Below, in pieces: positions 1 through 8,868 of a stretch of DNA of 64,000 nt; positions within the stretch are counted from its first letter, which is position 1; each line of letters begins with the position of its first letter. The translations under genes were made by a program, and so were the position numbers. The DNA is from Mesorhizobium caraganae (GTDB taxonomy: Bacteria; Pseudomonadota; Alphaproteobacteria; Rhizobiales; Rhizobiaceae). Below the pieces are notes generated by a model. It saw only the letters and a list, made by a program, of their open reading frames with translations. It had not been told where the DNA came from and ran no database searches. The stretch is from positions 158,310 through 222,309 of the forward strand of contig NZ_JAFCGY010000006.1 in NCBI RefSeq assembly GCF_016836705.1, written 5' to 3'.

Positions 1-673
1 AGCCGATGCCGTAGATCGCCAGCGTCATCACCGGCAGGGTGAAATTGTAGAAGGTGATGCCTTGGCTGGCCGACGCGGCCGAACCGTTCAGCCAGCCGAG
101 CCAGGAGGCGAAGATGACGGTGAAGATGACGCCCGACACATATTCGGGCGTCGCCGTCGAGGCGATCGAGGCGACGGACAGCGTCCGGTCCGTTCGCGAG
201 CCCTCGCGCATGCCGGCCAAAATGCCGATCAGCAGCGAAATCGGTACCATCACCGCCAGCACGCAGAGCATCAGTATGCCGGTGGCGCCGAGTGCGGGGA
301 AGAGCTTTGACGCAACGGTGGTCTTGAACTTGGTCGAACAGCCGAAATCCCCTTCCAGGATGCCGGAGAATTTCGGCTCCAGCGGGTCATTGCAGAAGGA
401 AAAACGCTGCGTCGGCTTGCCCGTCGCCGGATCGGTCACCGGCTGCTTGGGCAGGACGCCCAGCCACTGGCCGTAGCGCACGAAGAAGTTCTGCCGATAG
501 CCATGGTTGACCAGCCAGCTTTCGAGCTGCTCGGCCGAGGTGTGCATTTCGGTCTGGCTGATCGCCAGCTTCTTCAAATTCGGCTCGAGATTGATCAGGA
601 AGAAGACGATCATCGTCAGGCACAGCATCGTCAATGCCATGGTGCCCAGGCGCCTGATTACGAAAGAAAGCAT
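1..673 (-). CDS. Peptide-type ABC transporter permease (DppB family), 3' end outside window
   Basis: Reading the minus strand from an ATG at 673 gives MLSFVIRRLGTMALTM and an unbroken frame to the window edge, about 224 residues. The N-terminal membrane segment at about residues 9-29 and the periplasmic part that follows fit the first permease of dipeptide/oligopeptide importers (DppB/OppB, binding-protein-dependent transport inner membrane component). A second membrane segment begins near residue 133 and the EAA-loop region lies beyond the edge. The gene is followed in the same direction of transcription by nothing visible; upstream of it, at 901-2553, lies the matching binding protein, so the two probably form one importer. 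The periplasmic stretch is longer than in E. coli DppB and carries two cysteines (near residues 98 and 115), which I cannot interpret. The 227 bases between this gene and the binding protein hold no gene. Confidence 0.85.
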   Translation of the reverse strand, partial: MLSFVIRRLGTMALTMLCLTMIVFFLINLEPNLKKLAISQTEMHTSAEQLESWLVNHGYRQNFFVRYGQWLGVLPKQPVTDPATGKPTQRFSFCNDPLEPKFSGILEGDFGCSTKFKTTVASKLFPALGATGILMLCVLAVMVPISLLIGILAGMREGSRTDRTLSVASIASTATPEYVSGVIFTVIFASWLGWLNGSAASASQGITFYNFTLPVMTLAIYGIG

Positions 674-900
674 GGCGGTCCCCCTGCCGGTCTGGTTGGG
701 GTTGGAGCCAGCTTGGAAAACCAGCTTTGCCGTTGCCGGCAGAGTTGGCCCTCAAACCGGCCCTCGGATGCGATCAACCCTGTTTTATTGCATGGTCCTT
801 GCTGAAGAGTCCGCAACTTTTTGCTGCGCCGGCTTCAGGTCCTGGACCCATGCGAGGAGTGATGGGGAGGAGGCGAACCGCCCCCTCCCGATCGGTCCGA

Positions 901-2553
901 TCAGGCCTCGTCGAGCCAGATCTTGCCGTAGTCGCGTTCGTAGGTCGGGTGCATCTTGTAGTTCTGCACCGCCTTCACCGAGTGGCTGTAGAGCTTGCGC
1001 CAGTAGGGCTGGATGATGATGCCGGAATCCTGCAGGATCTGCTCGATATCCTTCATCATCTCCTTGCGCTTTGCAGCGTCGGAAACGGCGAGCGCGGCAT
1101 TGAGCTTGGCGTCCCATTCGGCGTTCGCGTAGGCGCTTTCGTTCCAGGCCTCGCCGGTGCGGTAACCGATCGCCAGAACCTGCACGCCGAGCGGGCGCAT
1201 GTTCCAGTTGGTCATCGACAGCGGATACTTCGTCCAGTCGTTCCAGAACGTCGAGCCCGGCAACACCGTGCGCTTTACCTTGATGCCGGCGTCGCGCAGC
1301 TGGGCGGCGATCGCATCACCCGTGTTCTTGTGCCAGTCCTCGTCGACCGTGATCAGCTCATGCTCGAAATCGGCCTGGCCGGATTCGGCCATCAGGGCCT
1401 TGGCCTTGGCCGGATCGCGGGCGATCTTTGGCAGTTCGTAATATTCCGGATGGATCGCGCAGACATGGTGGTTCTCGGCGACGGTGCCGGCATTGCCGTA
1501 ACCAAGCTGGAGGACCACGGCGTTGTCGACGCCGAGCTGCAAGGCCTGGCGCACCTTCTGGTTGTCGTAAGGCTTGTTGTTGATGTTGGTGCGGCACACG
1601 ATGGTGGCCGCGGTCACAACTTCCGACTTCACCAGGTCCATGCCGTCGAGGATCGACACATAGTCGGCCGAGGTCTCGAAATTGGTGTGGACTTCGCCGG
1701 CCTCGAAAGCGCTGACCATGGCCGCCGGGTCGGTGCCGTAGTCGATGAATTCGATGCCATCGAGGAAGACTTCCCCGTCCCACCACTTGTTGTCTTCGCG
1801 GCGCTTATAGACCACTTTCTGGCCGACGTCGTAGGACACCAGTTCGAACGGGCCGGTGCCGATCGGGCAGGCTTTGAAATCGCCGCCCTTCTCGTCGAAG
1901 CTCTTGTGAACGATGAGGCCAGGATAGTCGCACATATTCGGGATCAGCGCGATATCCGGCTTGCCGAGTTTGAGCTTGACCGTCATGTCGTCGACCTTGG
2001 TCACCGCGCTCTCGTCAAGCTTGTCGTCCTTGACCAGCGTGCCGAGGCGGCCTGGCATCGAATTGCCTTCGGCCTTCTTGTCGGCCCAACGCTTGAGGTT
2101 GAAGATGACGTCGTCGGCGTTGAAGGCATCGCCGTTCGACCAGGTCACGCCCTTGCGCACATGCAGCGTGTACTCGGTGGCGTCGTCATTGACGTCCCAG
2201 CTTTCGAGCAGATAGGGGCGGAACGTGTATTCGGTCGTGTACTTGACCAGCGGCTCCAGCGCCTGGCGCTCGGCATTGGCGATTTCCGACCAGTCGGCCT
2301 TGCGCGGATCCTTGGGATCCTTGATCCACTGGGCGACCTTGAGGATGCCGCCCTTCTTGCCCTGAACTTCTTCGGCCTTGGCGGGCGTCGGGTCTACCAG
2401 GCCGAGCATACCGTAGGCCATCGCTGTGGACGCGCCAAAGACGCTGGCCAGAGCGAGGAATTCGCGGCGATCGACCTTGCCTGCCTTGGCTTCTTCGGCC
2501 ATGGCCAGGATGTGATCCGGAACGCGATCGCCATTACTCTTGTAAATTGTCAT
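901..2553 (-). CDS. Peptide ABC transporter substrate-binding protein with Tat-like signal
   Basis: 550 residues, family 5 extracellular solute-binding protein (peptide/nickel type), the periplasmic receptor of the importer whose permease lies downstream. The N-terminus has about 27 hydrophilic residues, then [15 protein letters not shown], a twin-arginine motif followed by a hydrophobic stretch and an alanine-rich cleavage region (AKAEE near residue 60). This suggests export in folded form by Tat, which is common for this family in rhizobia. The body has the family pattern [35 protein letters not shown] at about residues 115-150, where unfolding substrate-binding domain I starts. The ATG is preceded on the minus strand by GGGAG at a normal distance. 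The ligand is not predictable; a di/oligopeptide is the default guess. Family assignment is secure, substrate is not. Confidence 0.9.
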   Translation of the reverse strand: MTIYKSNGDRVPDHILAMAEEAKAGKVDRREFLALASVFGASTAMAYGMLGLVDPTPAKAEEVQGKKGGILKVAQWIKDPKDPRKADWSEIANAERQALEPLVKYTTEYTFRPYLLESWDVNDDATEYTLHVRKGVTWSNGDAFNADDVIFNLKRWADKKAEGNSMPGRLGTLVKDDKLDESAVTKVDDMTVKLKLGKPDIALIPNMCDYPGLIVHKSFDEKGGDFKACPIGTGPFELVSYDVGQKVVYKRREDNKWWDGEVFLDGIEFIDYGTDPAAMVSAFEAGEVHTNFETSADYVSILDGMDLVKSEVVTAATIVCRTNINNKPYDNQKVRQALQLGVDNAVVLQLGYGNAGTVAENHHVCAIHPEYYELPKIARDPAKAKALMAESGQADFEHELITVDEDWHKNTGDAIAAQLRDAGIKVKRTVLPGSTFWNDWTKYPLSMTNWNMRPLGVQVLAIGYRTGEAWNESAYANAEWDAKLNAALAVSDAAKRKEMMKDIEQILQDSGIIIQPYWRKLYSHSVKAVQNYKMHPTYERDYGKIWLDEA

Positions 2554-2818
2554 GACTTAACTCCCATTGTTGGCTTTCCGCCTTTTAACATTCCGCATCC
2601 AGGCCACGATGTCAAAGCGGCATGGAGTGGGAACATGTTAGCGAATGTGCAACTTTGATAAGGGAGCGGTTCGCGTGATAACGACAGTCTTGGCGCAAAT
2701 TTGCTACTGCCTGACGGATTCCTCAGGAATCTCGTTTCGTCGATTAAATTGAAACATTTACTGAGGCCCCGCCAGTGCCAGGCTCAAGCCGCCTGTGAGG
2801 CCAAATCCGGCCGAACGA
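2554..2818. other. Intergenic region between tamB and the peptide-binding gene
   Basis: 265 bases with no convincing gene. It must hold the promoter of the peptide-binding gene (minus strand) and the 3' end of the tamAB transcript. The part from about 2640 to 2760 is richer in A and T than the surroundings, fitting a promoter. I see no strong hairpin followed by a T tract after the tamB stop. Confidence 0.4.
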
Positions 2819-5800
2819 TCAATATTCCTTCTCGTAGAAAATGCCGCCCTTGGCCTCGCCGCCATCGTTGGCCTCGCCGCGCAGCTTGACGCCGCGCCCG
2901 ACATTGAGATCGATCGTCGCCTTGCCCGATCCCGGCTTGTCGCCCTTCTGGATCGTCACATAGGTACGGTCGTTGAGGTATTTGCCCGCCGACACGGCTG
3001 TGCCGCCCTTATCGTCCGTAGTCACATCCAGATCGTCGACCCCGATTGCGCTGCGCAAATTTTCAAGCAGCGAGGTCGAGCCGCCAACACCGGCCAATTG
3101 CCCCGCGGCCTCGGCCAACTGGGCGATCTGCAGCGGCGATAGGTTCGACATCGAACGGCCGAAGATCAATTGCGCCAGCACCTCGTCCTCCGGCAGCGCC
3201 GGCACCGAGGAGAAGGTGAATTTCGGGTTGGTCGCTTCGCCCGACACCACGATGGTCACGGTGGTGCTGGTCGTGGTCGATGTCGCGGTCAAATTGAGGT
3301 AGGGCACCAGCGAGCCGGAAAAGCCGACCGTGCCTTCGGTGAAGGTCAGGCGCTTGCCGAGGATCGACAGCCGCCCGCGCTGCAAGGTGAAAGTGCCGAC
3401 CGCTTGCGGCGACGATGCCGGCCCGGTCAGCCTCAGCGAACCGCCAAGCTCGGCATCGACACCCCTGCCCTGGATGAAGATCTGGTTCGGTGCGTTCACG
3501 GTGACATCGAGGACAAGCCCGCTGCCGCCCCCGCCGCTGGCAGTGGCCGGGCGCAAGGCCTTGTCCTGCGCCCGCACGCTGGCGGGCGCGTTCTTGTGCT
3601 TGACACCGAGTGCCGTCAGCGAGCCCGGCAGTTTCTCCGGAACGGTGATGACGGTCTTGGCGAGGTTGACGGTGCCCGAAATCACCGGCGCCGAGGTGAG
3701 CGGCCCCTTGATGGTGAGGTCGCCGCCGAGATTGGCGGTCACCACCCGCCCGTCGGTGTAGCGGCCGTCGACCAGCTTGATCGACAGGTCGGCCGGAAAA
3801 CCTTGCGCCGGATTGATGCCGACCGTGCCACTGGCCGACAGGCTGCCGCGTGTCGACAGCGTGCCGGTCAGGCGATTGATCCGGGCGACGCCGTTGCCGA
3901 TTGAGACGTCGGCGGCGATATCATTGACGGCAAGGCCCGAGCGCGCGTCGACCAGACGGGCGCCGGACGTGCTGACCGTGCCGCCGATTACGGGCGACGT
4001 CGCCGGGCCGCGCACCTGGACATTGACGTTGGCCGTGCCGCTGAGCGACAGGCCTTGTGCGGCAAGCTTGGCGGCGAGGAAGGAAAACGGCACCTTGCCG
4101 TTGAAGTCGAGCACCAGCGCCGGCGTTCCCGCTGTGGTGACGCTGCCACCGCCCTTGAGGCCGAGACCCGCGCCATCGCTGATGTCGGCATTGAAGGTGA
4201 GCTTCTTGCCGGCGAACGTTCCCGACGATGAAATGTTCATGCCGCCGAGGCCGGCGCTGCGGGTCTGTGATGTCTGCACGCCGCCGGCGTCGATGTTGAA
4301 GGCAACGGCCGGATTGGCCGGCGCGCCTGACACCTTCACGGTGCCGGAAATCGACCCGGCGGCATCGAGGCCCGGCGAGAAACTGTTGGCCAGCGAGGCC
4401 GGCACCTTGGCCAGCGCGGCATTGATGTCGAGCGCCTGCCCGATCTTGCCGGTCACCGTCGCCGTGCCGCCGCCGAGATTGAGCACCAGCCTGTCCAATG
4501 TCGTCGTGCCATTGGCGATGCTGACGGTCGAGGCCTGCGCGATGGCGGCCTTGATGCCCTGCACCGTGGCCTGGCCCGAAGCGAGTTCGATGGTTGTGAT
4601 GCCGCCAGCGACCTTCACCCTGCCCGCGGCTTTCGCCGGGATACCCTTGACGGTAGCGCCGCCGGAAAAGCCGGTCCAGTCGCCGTCGCGCTTGAGGTCG
4701 ACATCGATACCGCTGATAGCGGTGCCGCCGGAGATGACGCTATCGGCGCGGATTTTGCCGGAAATGACCGGCGCGGCAAGATAGTTGGCGACCAGCGCAT
4801 CGATCGACACCGTTTTTGCTTGCAAGTCCCCGCGGGTGATCGACGCGGTCGAAGCCTTGACGGCAACGTTGGCGCCGTCGTTGCTCTTGGTGAAGGCTAT
4901 GGTGCCGCGCACGTCGCCTTCGGCCTTTTCCAGCGCCAGCGCTGCCAGCGGCCCGATGTCGGGCAGGTCGAGCGCGATGGTGCCGACCGGCACGAAAGCC
5001 TCGTCGAGCGCGAGATCGCCGGAAATCCTGTTCTTGCCGAGCGACAGCAGCAGGCCGTTGATGGCGCTCTTGCCGTCGGCCGTCGCCAGCACCGCGCTGC
5101 CTTGCAGCGCTTGTCCGGCGACATTGCCGGTCAGTTGCACATTGGCCGCCGGGCTGGCGGCATCGGCCTTGCCGGTGGCGGTCAGCTTCAGCCCGGTGAT
5201 TTCGCGTTCCGCAACCAGCAGCCGGTCGCTGTTGACCGTCAGCGACAGGTCCGGCGCCATGACAGGCCCTTGCGCGTTGAGCGCAAAGCCAACCGCGCCC
5301 TTGGCATCCTTCGACAGCAGCGAGATGTCCGATAGAGCGCCCTTGATGTCGGCGTTGAGCTTGTTGTCGGCGAGGCTGGCCTGGCCGTCGGCGGTCAGCG
5401 CGCCCGATAGCAGCTTGACCGGACTAGCGCTGACATTGCCTTGCGTATCGCGCTTGAGTGTAGCGCTGAGCTGCGTCCGCTCGGCCAGCACGCCGCGCGC
5501 CGCTGCCGGCAATGCCGCCGACAGGGCGTCAGCCTTGAGGTTGAGGTCGATGGCGCCGTCGGCGAACGAAACGCGGCCATTGAAGGCTGCGCGCAGTGCA
5601 TCGCCCTGCACCGAGCCGCTGTCGATGGTGATGGCATCCGCCGCCAGGCTGCCTGCGACCTTGGCGGTGATCTTGCCGGCAATCAGCGGTGCGATGGTCG
5701 GATTGTCCAGACCGATCTTTTCCGCAGTCACCGTGCCCGAGATCGGACCGGTTCGGCTTTTTACATCGAACGCATCGGAATGCAGTGCCAGCGCGATGCC

Positions 5801-8800
5801 TTCAACCTTGGTGAAATTCGTCGCCACCGAGGGCAACACCGCCGAGATGTCGAGCTTGGCTTGCGCAGCCTGCCCCGCCGCCTTCACCGACAGCGCCTGC
5901 AATTCGAGCTTGATCGGGCTTTCCGCGCTGCCGAGCGTCAGCGGCAGGCTCGGACCGGATGATTTCAGGTCGAGCGCAAAATCGCTGGCGCCGTTCGGGT
6001 TGATGGTCCCGGCCGCCTTGCCCGAGATTTTTTCGCCTGACAGCGTCGCCCGGTCCAACACCACGCCACCTGCCGTGGAATAACTGCCGGCCGCATCGAG
6101 ATCGAGCGGCCCGAGCCCGGCCTGGCGGGTCTGGTTGGTCTCGGCACCAGCCAGCCTTGCATTAAAACGGATGTCCGGATTGGCCGACGCCCCGGTGATT
6201 TGCGCCGTGCCGTCCAGCGTGCCCGCGGCGTCGAGGCCAGGCGAAAAATCATTGGCGAGGGCTGCCGGCAAGGCGGAGAAAGTTGCCGCCAGATCGAGCG
6301 TCTGGCCTGCCGTGCCCGACAGCGTCACCGAGCCGCCGCCGAGATCGACCACCAGCCTTTGAATGTTGGTGATGCCATCGGCGATCGTCAGGCTCGACGG
6401 CTCGGTAATCGCCGCCTTGATGCCGCGCACCGTCGCTTCGCCGGATGTGATCTCGACGCTGGTCGTGCCGCCGGCGATCTTCGCCCGCCCGGCAGCCGTC
6501 GCCGGGATGCCTGAGATGGTCGCGCCGCCGGTAAAATTGGTCCAGTCGCCGTCGCGCTTCAAGTCAACGCCGATGCCGCTGACGACGGTCGTTCCCGAGG
6601 TCACGCTGTCGGCCTTGATCGTACCGGAGATCGCCGGGCTGTCGAGATAGTTGGCGATCAGCGCACTGACGGTGATCGCCTTGGCCGCCACATCGCCGCG
6701 CGCAACCGACACACTGGCCGCATTGATGGTGACGGTGGGCGCCTCGCCGTCCTTGGCGAAAACCACGGTGCCGCCGATGTCGCCGGCCACCGTCTGCCCG
6801 GCCAGCGACGCCAGCGGCGCGATGTCGGGAGCGGATATCGTCAGCGTGCCCAGCGGAAGGAAATGATCGTCCAGCGCAAGATCGCCAGACACCTTGTTGT
6901 CGCCCAGCGCCACGCTGAGCCCGTTGATGGAGCGCTTCCCTTCGCTGGTCACCAGCGCCGCCTTGACGGCGAGCGGCTGCTCATCGACCGAGCCGGTCAG
7001 GGAGACTTGCGCCGCCGGGCTTGCGATGTCCGCCTTGCCCGAGGCGGTCAGCTTGATGTCTTTGACCGTCCGGCCCGACGCCGTCAGGCTGGCGCTGTCG
7101 GCCGAAACGCTGAAGTCCGGTGCATTGCGCGCGCCGCTAGCCGTCAGCGCGAAATCGACGCCGCCGGCGACCGGCACGCCAACCAGCGGCGACAACACCG
7201 AGACGTCGCCGAGCTTGCCCTTGATGTCGGCCTGGATGTCGCTGCCTTGCGCGCTGGCGGTACCGCTGGCGCTGAGCGAACCGGAGCTCAGCTCGATCGA
7301 ATTGGCGGCGAAAGAGCCTTGCGGATCGCGGGTGGCGGTGGCCGAGAATTTGACCCGTTCGCCAAGCAGCGAACTGATCTGCGGCGGCAATGCCGTCGAC
7401 ACCGCATCGGCATTCATCTTCAGCGTCATGGCGAGGTCGGCCAGCGTCACCTTGGCCGTCAGCCCGGCATTGAGCGCATCGCTGCGCAGCGTGCCTTCAT
7501 CGAGCGAGATTTCATCCTTGCTGACCGTACCGGCCAGAGAGGCCGTCAGCTTGCCGGTGATCAGCGGCGCCAGCGTCGCCACGTCGGTCTTCAGCCCGGC
7601 CGCCGTCAGCGACACGCTGACCGGGCCGCTGCGGTTCTCAATGTCGAAGCCATCGGAATGGATCCGCGCATCCAGATTGTTCACCTGGGAGCCGCCCGCC
7701 ACCACCGAGACGAGCGAAGCGCCGGCGTCGATCATCGGCGCCTTGCCGTCGCCGAACGCGCGCGCCGTGATATTGTTAATGGCCACCATGATCGGTTGTG
7801 CCGGGGTGCCGACATTGACCGTGACAGGCTCGCCCTTGGAAGCGAGTTCGACCGAAAGGTCGCTGGCGCCCTTCGGGTCGACCATGCCTGAGGCGGTGCC
7901 GTGGACAGCGCCGCTCTCGATCGTGGCGCGCTCGATGTCGACGCCGCCGGCCGCGGTCGCGGTGCCGGCGAGGTCGAAACTGGTCTTGCCGGCAAACAGC
8001 GACTTGAACTGTTCCGGCAGAAACCCTTCGAACGAACCGTCGCCCTTGGCCTCGATCCGGTTGCCCTTGTCGGTCAGTTGATGACGGCCGGTAAGCTGGG
8101 TGACGATCTGGCCGTCGACCATGAAAGTGCCGACGCCGCTCCAGTTGGCCAGCGGCCCGGTGCCGGAGACAACGATGTTGACTGGCGGCGCGCCCGGCAG
8201 CTTGAGCAGATTGGCAATGATGCCGCCGGCCGGTTCGGATGCCTTGAGATCGAGGTCGAGCTTGTTGTCGGCGGGCGCGAAATGGATGTTGGCGTCGACA
8301 TTGCCCTGCTTGCCGTCATGGCGGGTGACATTGAGCACAGTCTCAACCGCAAGCGGCGATGCATCGACCTTGGCCGATCCCTTGGCCGCGAGTTCGGCAA
8401 TACCGCTGCCGGCAAGTTGCTGGCCGAGCGCAATCTGCGGCAGATCGATCGCTCTGATGTCGAGCGAAACCGGCAGGCCAGTCGACCCGCTCTTGGCAGG
8501 CTCCGTGCTCGCAACCGGCAGCCGTGCCAGCTCGATGCGCTCGGCAGCGATACGGTCGGCGCTGAAATTCTTCGACAGCAGCGCCAGCGGCGACCAGTCG
8601 ACGGCCACTTTGCGCGCCACCAGCCATGCGCCCTCTCGGTCTTCCAGCACGACGTGGTCCACCGTCAGCGCGCCCGACCAGATGCCGTCAATGCCGCTGA
8701 CGGTGACCTTGCTGTCCCCTGATGAGGCTATGTTCGAGATGATGCCGGCGAGGTTTTCGCGGCCACGCTCGGTCTTGGTCAGCACGACAAGCGCGCCGAC

Positions 8801-8866
8801 GGCCGCCGCCAGCACGATCAGCAGCGTGTAGAAAAAGAGGCGAAGGATGCGTCTCAAAATCTTCAT
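2819..8866 (-). CDS. tamB: TamB, inner-membrane component of the translocation and assembly module
   Basis: 2015 residues. TamB is anchored in the inner membrane by one N-terminal helix and spans the periplasm as a long beta-taco that works with TamA in outer membrane protein insertion or lipid transport. Here the N-terminus has a single hydrophobic helix (residues about 9-29, RLFFYTLLIVLAAAVGALVV), the middle is a long series of Asp/Gly/Ala-rich beta repeats, and the C-terminal ~400 residues carry the conserved DUF490 region (LAQLIFGRSMSNLSPLQIAQLAEA near 1890, and an end KGGIFYEKEY with an aromatic close to the terminus). It starts two bases after the tamA stop, so the two are co-transcribed. 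The protein is much longer than E. coli TamB (1259 residues), partly because about 620 residues are duplicated in tandem (see findings). Assignment is secure. Confidence 0.95.
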   Translation of the reverse strand: MKILRRILRLFFYTLLIVLAAAVGALVVLTKTERGRENLAGIISNIASSGDSKVTVSGIDGIWSGALTVDHVVLEDREGAWLVARKVAVDWSPLALLSKNFSADRIAAERIELARLPVASTEPAKSGSTGLPVSLDIRAIDLPQIALGQQLAGSGIAELAAKGSAKVDASPLAVETVLNVTRHDGKQGNVDANIHFAPADNKLDLDLKASEPAGGIIANLLKLPGAPPVNIVVSGTGPLANWSGVGTFMVDGQIVTQLTGRHQLTDKGNRIEAKGDGSFEGFLPEQFKSLFAGKTSFDLAGTATAAGGVDIERATIESGAVHGTASGMVDPKGASDLSVELASKGEPVTVNVGTPAQPIMVAINNITARAFGDGKAPMIDAGASLVSVVAGGSQVNNLDARIHSDGFDIENRSGPVSVSLTAAGLKTDVATLAPLITGKLTASLAGTVSKDEISLDEGTLRSDALNAGLTAKVTLADLAMTLKMNADAVSTALPPQISSLLGERVKFSATATRDPQGSFAANSIELSSGSLSASGTASAQGSDIQADIKGKLGDVSVLSPLVGVPVAGGVDFALTASGARNAPDFSVSADSASLTASGRTVKDIKLTASGKADIASPAAQVSLTGSVDEQPLAVKAALVTSEGKRSINGLSVALGDNKVSGDLALDDHFLPLGTLTISAPDIAPLASLAGQTVAGDIGGTVVFAKDGEAPTVTINAASVSVARGDVAAKAITVSALIANYLDSPAISGTIKADSVTSGTTVVSGIGVDLKRDGDWTNFTGGATISGIPATAAGRAKIAGGTTSVEITSGEATVRGIKAAITEPSSLTIADGITNIQRLVVDLGGGSVTLSGTAGQTLDLAATFSALPAALANDFSPGLDAAGTLDGTAQITGASANPDIRFNARLAGAETNQTRQAGLGPLDLDAAGSYSTAGGVVLDRATLSGEKISGKAAGTINPNGASDFALDLKSSGPSLPLTLGSAESPIKLELQALSVKAAGQAAQAKLDISAVLPSVATNFTKVEGIALALHSDAFDVKSRTGPISGTVTAEKIGLDNPTIAPLIAGKITAKVAGSLAADAITIDSGSVQGDALRAAFNGRVSFADGAIDLNLKADALSAALPAAARGVLAERTQLSATLKRDTQGNVSASPVKLLSGALTADGQASLADNKLNADIKGALSDISLLSKDAKGAVGFALNAQGPVMAPDLSLTVNSDRLLVAEREITGLKLTATGKADAASPAANVQLTGNVAGQALQGSAVLATADGKSAINGLLLSLGKNRISGDLALDEAFVPVGTIALDLPDIGPLAALALEKAEGDVRGTIAFTKSNDGANVAVKASTASITRGDLQAKTVSIDALVANYLAAPVISGKIRADSVISGGTAISGIDVDLKRDGDWTGFSGGATVKGIPAKAAGRVKVAGGITTIELASGQATVQGIKAAIAQASTVSIANGTTTLDRLVLNLGGGTATVTGKIGQALDINAALAKVPASLANSFSPGLDAAGSISGTVKVSGAPANPAVAFNIDAGGVQTSQTRSAGLGGMNISSSGTFAGKKLTFNADISDGAGLGLKGGGSVTTAGTPALVLDFNGKVPFSFLAAKLAAQGLSLSGTANVNVQVRGPATSPVIGGTVSTSGARLVDARSGLAVNDIAADVSIGNGVARINRLTGTLSTRGSLSASGTVGINPAQGFPADLSIKLVDGRYTDGRVVTANLGGDLTIKGPLTSAPVISGTVNLAKTVITVPEKLPGSLTALGVKHKNAPASVRAQDKALRPATASGGGGSGLVLDVTVNAPNQIFIQGRGVDAELGGSLRLTGPASSPQAVGTFTLQRGRLSILGKRLTFTEGTVGFSGSLVPYLNLTATSTTTSTTVTIVVSGEATNPKFTFSSVPALPEDEVLAQLIFGRSMSNLSPLQIAQLAEAAGQLAGVGGSTSLLENLRSAIGVDDLDVTTDDKGGTAVSAGKYLNDRTYVTIQKGDKPGSGKATIDLNVGRGVKLRGEANDGGEAKGGIFYEKEY

Positions 8867-8868
8867 CG

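Noticed and set aside
890..902. GATCGGTCCGATC palindrome at the peptide-binding stop
   Set aside because: Short palindrome overlapping the stop codon, expected by chance at this GC content.
727..2658. 643-codon plus-strand open frame antisense to the peptide-binding gene
   Set aside because: It reads as Arg/Val/His/Asp-rich shadow sequence without any family pattern, while the minus strand encodes a clear solute-binding protein.
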